The notes below the pieces were generated by a model. The model ran no database searches. It was not told the DNA's origin and saw nothing but the letters and a program-made list of their open reading frames with translations. From assembly GCA_900752345.1 (NCBI GenBank), contig CAADVA010000160.1, forward strand, positions 1-9,391: a stretch of DNA of 9,391 bases, read 5' to 3'. The position numbers were made by a program, and so were the translations under genes. Positions 6,746-9,391 of the stretch are shown here, in pieces. Positions within the stretch are counted from its first letter, which is position 1, and every line of letters begins with the position of its first letter. The stretch comes from an uncultured Collinsella sp. GTDB taxonomy: Bacteria > Actinomycetota > Coriobacteriia > Coriobacteriales > Coriobacteriaceae.

Positions 6746-7024
6746 ATGACTGTTTCCAAAGAGCGCAAGGCGGAGCTGACTGCCCAGTTCGGTAACACCC
6801 CGGTCGACACCGGCAACCCCAAGGTTCAGGTCGCCATCCTGTCCGAGCGCATCAAGGAGCTGACCGAGCACATGAAGTCCCACCAGAAGGACTTCCACAC
6901 TCGTCGTGGCCTGCTCATGCTCGTCGGCCGTCGTCGTCGTCTTCTCTCCTACATCAAGAAGAACGACATTGTCGAGTACCGTGAGCTCATCAAGGCTCTG
7001 GGCATCCGCGACAACATCCAGTAA
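6746..7024 (+). CDS. rpsO: 30S ribosomal protein S15
   Basis: Primary 16S rRNA-binding protein that organises the central domain of the 30S subunit. The protein has 92 residues, slightly above the usual 88-89. It shows the family pattern: TVSKERKAELTAQF, then DTGNPKVQVAILSERI, LTEHMKSHQKDFHTRRGLL and VGRRRRLLSYIKKND, an all-helical rRNA-binding protein. The ATG at 6746 is preceded by AAAGG (6734-6738) with 7 nt spacing. A longer frame extends upstream to 6650 but those residues are unlike S15. Codon choice is typical of a highly expressed gene (GGC, CGT, AAG, CTG). It stands alone between a structured leader and an intrinsic terminator, with pnp downstream, the classic rpsO-pnp arrangement. 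Confidence 0.98.
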   Translation: MTVSKERKAELTAQFGNTPVDTGNPKVQVAILSERIKELTEHMKSHQKDFHTRRGLLMLVGRRRRLLSYIKKNDIVEYRELIKALGIRDNIQ

Positions 7025-7039
7025 GGATTTGTACATGCT

Positions 7040-7071
7040 AAGAGCGTCCTGCGCAGCGGGGCGCTCTTTTT
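7040..7071 (+). terminator. Intrinsic terminator after rpsO
   Basis: AAGAGCGTCC (7040-7049) pairs with GGGCGCTCTT (7059-7068) with one G-U pair, giving a stem of about 10 bp and a 9-nt loop, followed directly by a T-run (7067-7071). It begins 15 nt after the rpsO stop. Since rpsO-pnp cotranscription is common in bacteria, partial read-through into pnp is plausible. Confidence 0.85.
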
Positions 7072-7077
7072 GTGTAA

Positions 7078-7107
7078 GGGCGTGAACAATCACGCTCTGA
7101 AGCGTGG
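7078..7107 (+). promoter_or_regulatory. Mutually exclusive hairpins in the rpsO-pnp spacer
   Basis: Three consecutive segments share one pairing partner. GGGCGTGA (7078-7085) pairs with TCACGCTC (7090-7097) over 8 bp (one G-U) around the loop ACAA. The same middle segment TCACGCT (7090-7096) also pairs with AGCGTGG (7101-7107) over 7 bp (one U-G) around the loop CTGA. Only one can form at a time. In addition, ACGCTCT (7092-7098) is perfectly complementary to AGAGCGT (7041-7047), the left arm of the rpsO terminator. No U-run follows either hairpin. A role in processing or translational control of the pnp leader is inference. Confidence 0.45.
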
Positions 7108-7138
7108 CGGGGGCAGGGGGCCCGTGTCACATGAGAAG

Positions 7139-7161
7139 CCCGCAGGCAAGGGGCCTGTGGG
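7139..7161 (+). promoter_or_regulatory. Stable hairpin next to the pnp ribosome binding site
   Basis: CCCGCAGGC (7139-7147) pairs with GCCTGTGGG (7153-7161) over 9 bp with one G-U pair and the loop AAGGG. It ends 3 nt before the Shine-Dalgarno sequence AAAGGAG (7164-7170), which sits 4 nt from the pnp ATG. In Escherichia coli and Streptomyces the pnp leader contains a hairpin cleaved by RNase III, and in E. coli PNPase then represses its own synthesis; this stem is placed for a similar role but is short for an RNase III substrate. Confidence 0.55.
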
Positions 7162-7174
7162 GTAAAGGAGAACA

Positions 7175-9391
7175 ATGACACTCGTATCCAAGACCTTTGA
7201 GCTGTACGGCAAGACCTACACCTTTGAGTCGGGCGAGCTTGCCAAGCAGGCCACCGGCGCGTGCCTGGTCAAGCAGGGCGACACCACGATGCTCGACACC
7301 GTGGTCGTCTCTAAGGAGCGCAAGAACTACGACTTCTTCCCGCTGACCGTCGACTTCAACGAGAAGATGTACGCCGCCGGCCGCATCCCGGGTGGCTACC
7401 TCAAGCGTGAGGGCCGTCCCAGCGAGAAGGCCACGCTCACCGCGCGCATGATCGACCGCCCGATTCGCCCGAGCTTCCCGGACGGCTTCCGCAACGAGGT
7501 ACACATCGTCGCTACCTCGCTTGTCGCCGACCAGGTCAACCCCTTCGACGTCATCAACGTCATGGGTGCTTCCCTGGCCATGACGCTCGGCGGCGTTCCC
7601 TTCGAGGGCCCGCTTGCCTGCGTGCGCATCGGCCGTAACGTGGAGACCGGCGAGTTTATCGTCAACCCCACCTACGAGGAGCGCGAGAACTCGGATCTGG
7701 ACCTGGAGCTGGGCGGATCCGCCGACTTCATCTCGATGGTCGAGGCCGGTGCCGAGGAGATCTCCGAGGACGACATGCTCGCCGCCATGAAGTTTGGCCA
7801 GGAGGCCCTTGCTGCCTTCTGCCAGGCCCAGGACGAGTTTGTCGCCGAGTGGGAGCAGGTCAACGGCCCCATCGTCAAGAAGGAGTATCCGCTTGACCAG
7901 CCCGTCGAGGAGGTCCAGGAGCGCATCTTCGCCCACTACGACGAGATGGCAGCTGCCCTTCGCGACGCCGACAAGCTCTCTCGTATCGGTAAGGTCGAGG
8001 CTCTGAAGGAGTCCATCCGCGCCGAGTTTACCGAGGAGGAGCAGGCCGCTTGGGAGCGCGAAATCCCCGTGGCGCTCAAGAAGCTCGAGAAGAAGGCCAT
8101 GCGCACCATGGTCGTCGAGACTGGTGAGCGCGTCGACGGCCGTGCCGCCGATGAGATTCGCCCCATCATGGTGAAGGATAATTATCTGCCGCTCGTTCAC
8201 GGCTCCGGCCTGTTCCAGCGTGGCCAGACCCAGGTGCTCTCTGTCCTGTCGCTTGGCATGCTCAACGAGGGCCAGCGTCTTGATACCATCGAGCCCACCG
8301 AGGGCAAGCGCTACATGCACCACTACAACTTCCCGCCGTTCTGCACCGGCGAGACCGGCCGCATGGGCAGCCCCAAGCGCCGCGAGATCGGCCACGGCAA
8401 CCTTGCCGAGCGCGCCCTGCTCCCGGTGCTCCCCGACGAGAACGAGTTCCCCTACGCCATCCGCGTGGTCTCCGAGGTCATGGAGTCCAACGGCTCCTCT
8501 TCGATGGCTTCGACCTGCGGCTCCACGCTCGCCCTTATGGACGGCGGCGTGCCCATTAAGCGCCCGGTCTCCGGTATCGCCATGGGTCTGATCCAGGAGG
8601 AGGGAAAGACCGTGGTCCTGTCCGACATCCAGGGTCTCGAGGACTTCCTGGGCGACATGGACTTTAAGGTCACCGGCACCACCGAGGGCATCACTGCTCT
8701 GCAGATGGACAACAAGGCCACCGGCCTTACCTTCGACATCCTGGCCCGCGCCCTGCAGCAGGCCAAGGAGGGTCGCGCCTTCATCCTGCAGAAGATGCTC
8801 GATGTGATCCCTGAGCCGCGCCACACCACGCGCAGCACTGCTCCGCGCATCGTTTCCATCCAGGTTCCGACCGACAAGATCCGCGACGTCATCGGTTCCG
8901 GCGGTAAGGTCATCCGCGGCATTCAGGACGAGACCGGCGCTTCGGTCGACATCCAGGAGGACGGCACCGTCTTTGTCGGCGGCACCGGCGAGTCCGTCGA
9001 CCAGGCCGTCGAGCGCATCAAGCTCATCATCAAGGTTCCCGAGCCGGGCGAGGAGTACACCGGTCGCGTGGTCTCCATCCAGCCCTTCGGCGCCTTCGTC
9101 AACCTGCTGCCTGGCAAGGACGGCCTGCTGCACATCTCCCGCGTCGCCAAGGGCCGCGTGGAGAAGGTCGAGGACGTTCTCAACGTGGGCGACGAGGTCA
9201 AGGTCGTCGTCATCGAGGTCGACGATCGCGGCAAGATCTCGCTTGATCGTCTCGACAAGCCCGAGGCCCCGGCTCGCGCTGAGGGTTCCTCCGAGGGCGA
9301 CGGCGAGCACTTCCAGCGCCGTGAGCGTTCGCGTCGCGAGCGCTCCGAGCGCAGTGACCGTCCGCGCCGTCCCGGCGACAACGGAGGCCGC
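7175..9391 (+). CDS. pnp: Polynucleotide phosphorylase (PNPase), 3' end beyond window
   Basis: Phosphorolytic 3'-to-5' exoribonuclease, normally a trimer, central to mRNA turnover. The frame runs from ATG 7175 (AAAGGAG at 7164-7170) and is open through 9391, giving 739 codons without a stop. Domains in order: first RNase PH core (about 1-215, with YAAGRIPGGYLKREGRPSE and TARMIDRPIRPSFP); helical linker (about 240-315); second, catalytic RNase PH core (about 325-555, with GSGLFQRGQTQVLS and FLGDMDFKV), in which Asp490 and Asp496 correspond to the E. coli catalytic Asp486 and Asp492; KH domain with the GSGG loop at 574-577; and S1 domain (about 625-692, with PFGAFVNLLPGKDGLLHIS). From residue 696 a low-complexity tail follows with 12 Arg in 44 residues and many Glu and Ser, continuing past the edge. 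It lies 150 nt after rpsO behind a terminator and several hairpins. Confidence 0.97.
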   Translation, partial: MTLVSKTFELYGKTYTFESGELAKQATGACLVKQGDTTMLDTVVVSKERKNYDFFPLTVDFNEKMYAAGRIPGGYLKREGRPSEKATLTARMIDRPIRPSFPDGFRNEVHIVATSLVADQVNPFDVINVMGASLAMTLGGVPFEGPLACVRIGRNVETGEFIVNPTYEERENSDLDLELGGSADFISMVEAGAEEISEDDMLAAMKFGQEALAAFCQAQDEFVAEWEQVNGPIVKKEYPLDQPVEEVQERIFAHYDEMAAALRDADKLSRIGKVEALKESIRAEFTEEEQAAWEREIPVALKKLEKKAMRTMVVETGERVDGRAADEIRPIMVKDNYLPLVHGSGLFQRGQTQVLSVLSLGMLNEGQRLDTIEPTEGKRYMHHYNFPPFCTGETGRMGSPKRREIGHGNLAERALLPVLPDENEFPYAIRVVSEVMESNGSSSMASTCGSTLALMDGGVPIKRPVSGIAMGLIQEEGKTVVLSDIQGLEDFLGDMDFKVTGTTEGITALQMDNKATGLTFDILARALQQAKEGRAFILQKMLDVIPEPRHTTRSTAPRIVSIQVPTDKIRDVIGSGGKVIRGIQDETGASVDIQEDGTVFVGGTGESVDQAVERIKLIIKVPEPGEEYTGRVVSIQPFGAFVNLLPGKDGLLHISRVAKGRVEKVEDVLNVGDEVKVVVIEVDDRGKISLDRLDKPEAPARAEGSSEGDGEHFQRRERSRRERSERSDRPRRPGDNGGR

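Noticed and set aside
6451..6749. Short plus-strand open frames spanning the recO end and rpsO leader
   Set aside because: They overlap recO in other frames, have no ribosome binding site and encode Arg/Cys-rich sequence without family features.
7072..7138. Independent pnp promoter
   Set aside because: No pair of -35 and -10 like hexamers with 16-18 nt spacing could be found; AACAAT near 7085 has no partner at the right distance.
7107..7162. Possible G-quadruplex in the G-rich pnp leader
   Set aside because: Only two long G-runs are close together (7109-7113 and 7116-7120); the next runs are some 30 nt away and are engaged in the 7139-7161 hairpin.
7127..9310. 727-codon open frame on the minus strand opposite pnp
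   Set aside because: It lies wholly within the conserved PNPase coding region. GC-rich genes with strong codon bias often leave an open antisense frame; its translation is Leu, Asp, Gly and Val rich with no recognisable motif.

Overview
The window looks like ordinary chromosomal housekeeping DNA from a high-GC Gram-positive bacterium. Gene content, gene order and protein style fit the Actinomycetota, and a gut Coriobacteriia (Collinsella-like) is my best guess. That placement is inference from recognition; no database search was possible. All supported genes lie on the + strand. No gene-free stretch exceeds about 150 bases. I see no tRNA, rRNA, CRISPR array, insertion sequence, prophage or defence gene.

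Layout: (1) positions 2-361 hold the 3' end of a small membrane protein I do not recognise. (2) Positions 443-6607 form one tightly packed block of seven genes: dnaJ (co-chaperone), mtaB (tRNA methylthiotransferase), a phoH-family ATPase, ybeY (rRNA endonuclease), dgkA-type lipid kinase, era (ribosome-assembly GTPase) and recO (recombination mediator). Gaps are 9 to 15 nt, or the genes overlap (20 nt for mtaB/phoH, 4 nt for phoH/ybeY), so one polycistronic transcript with translational coupling is likely. (3) Positions 6608-6745 are a 138-nt leader with a candidate promoter and a strong inverted repeat before rpsO (ribosomal protein S15). (4) Positions 7025-7174 contain a good intrinsic terminator followed by several hairpins, one directly abutting the ribosome binding site of pnp. 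(5) pnp (polynucleotide phosphorylase) runs off the right edge after 739 codons.

The functional theme is RNA and ribosome biology. YbeY and Era both act on the 3' end of 16S rRNA, PhoH is the usual partner of YbeY, S15 nucleates 30S assembly, MtaB modifies tRNA and PNPase degrades RNA. DnaJ supplies protein folding, the lipid kinase recycles a membrane lipid carrier, and RecO serves DNA repair.

I do not see a new biological system here. The points most worth a second look are a 60-plus-residue N-terminal extension of Era that is strongly acidic and lacks basic residues, and the leaders of rpsO and pnp. In both leaders a central segment can pair with more than one partner, which suggests post-transcriptional control such as S15 or PNPase autoregulation.
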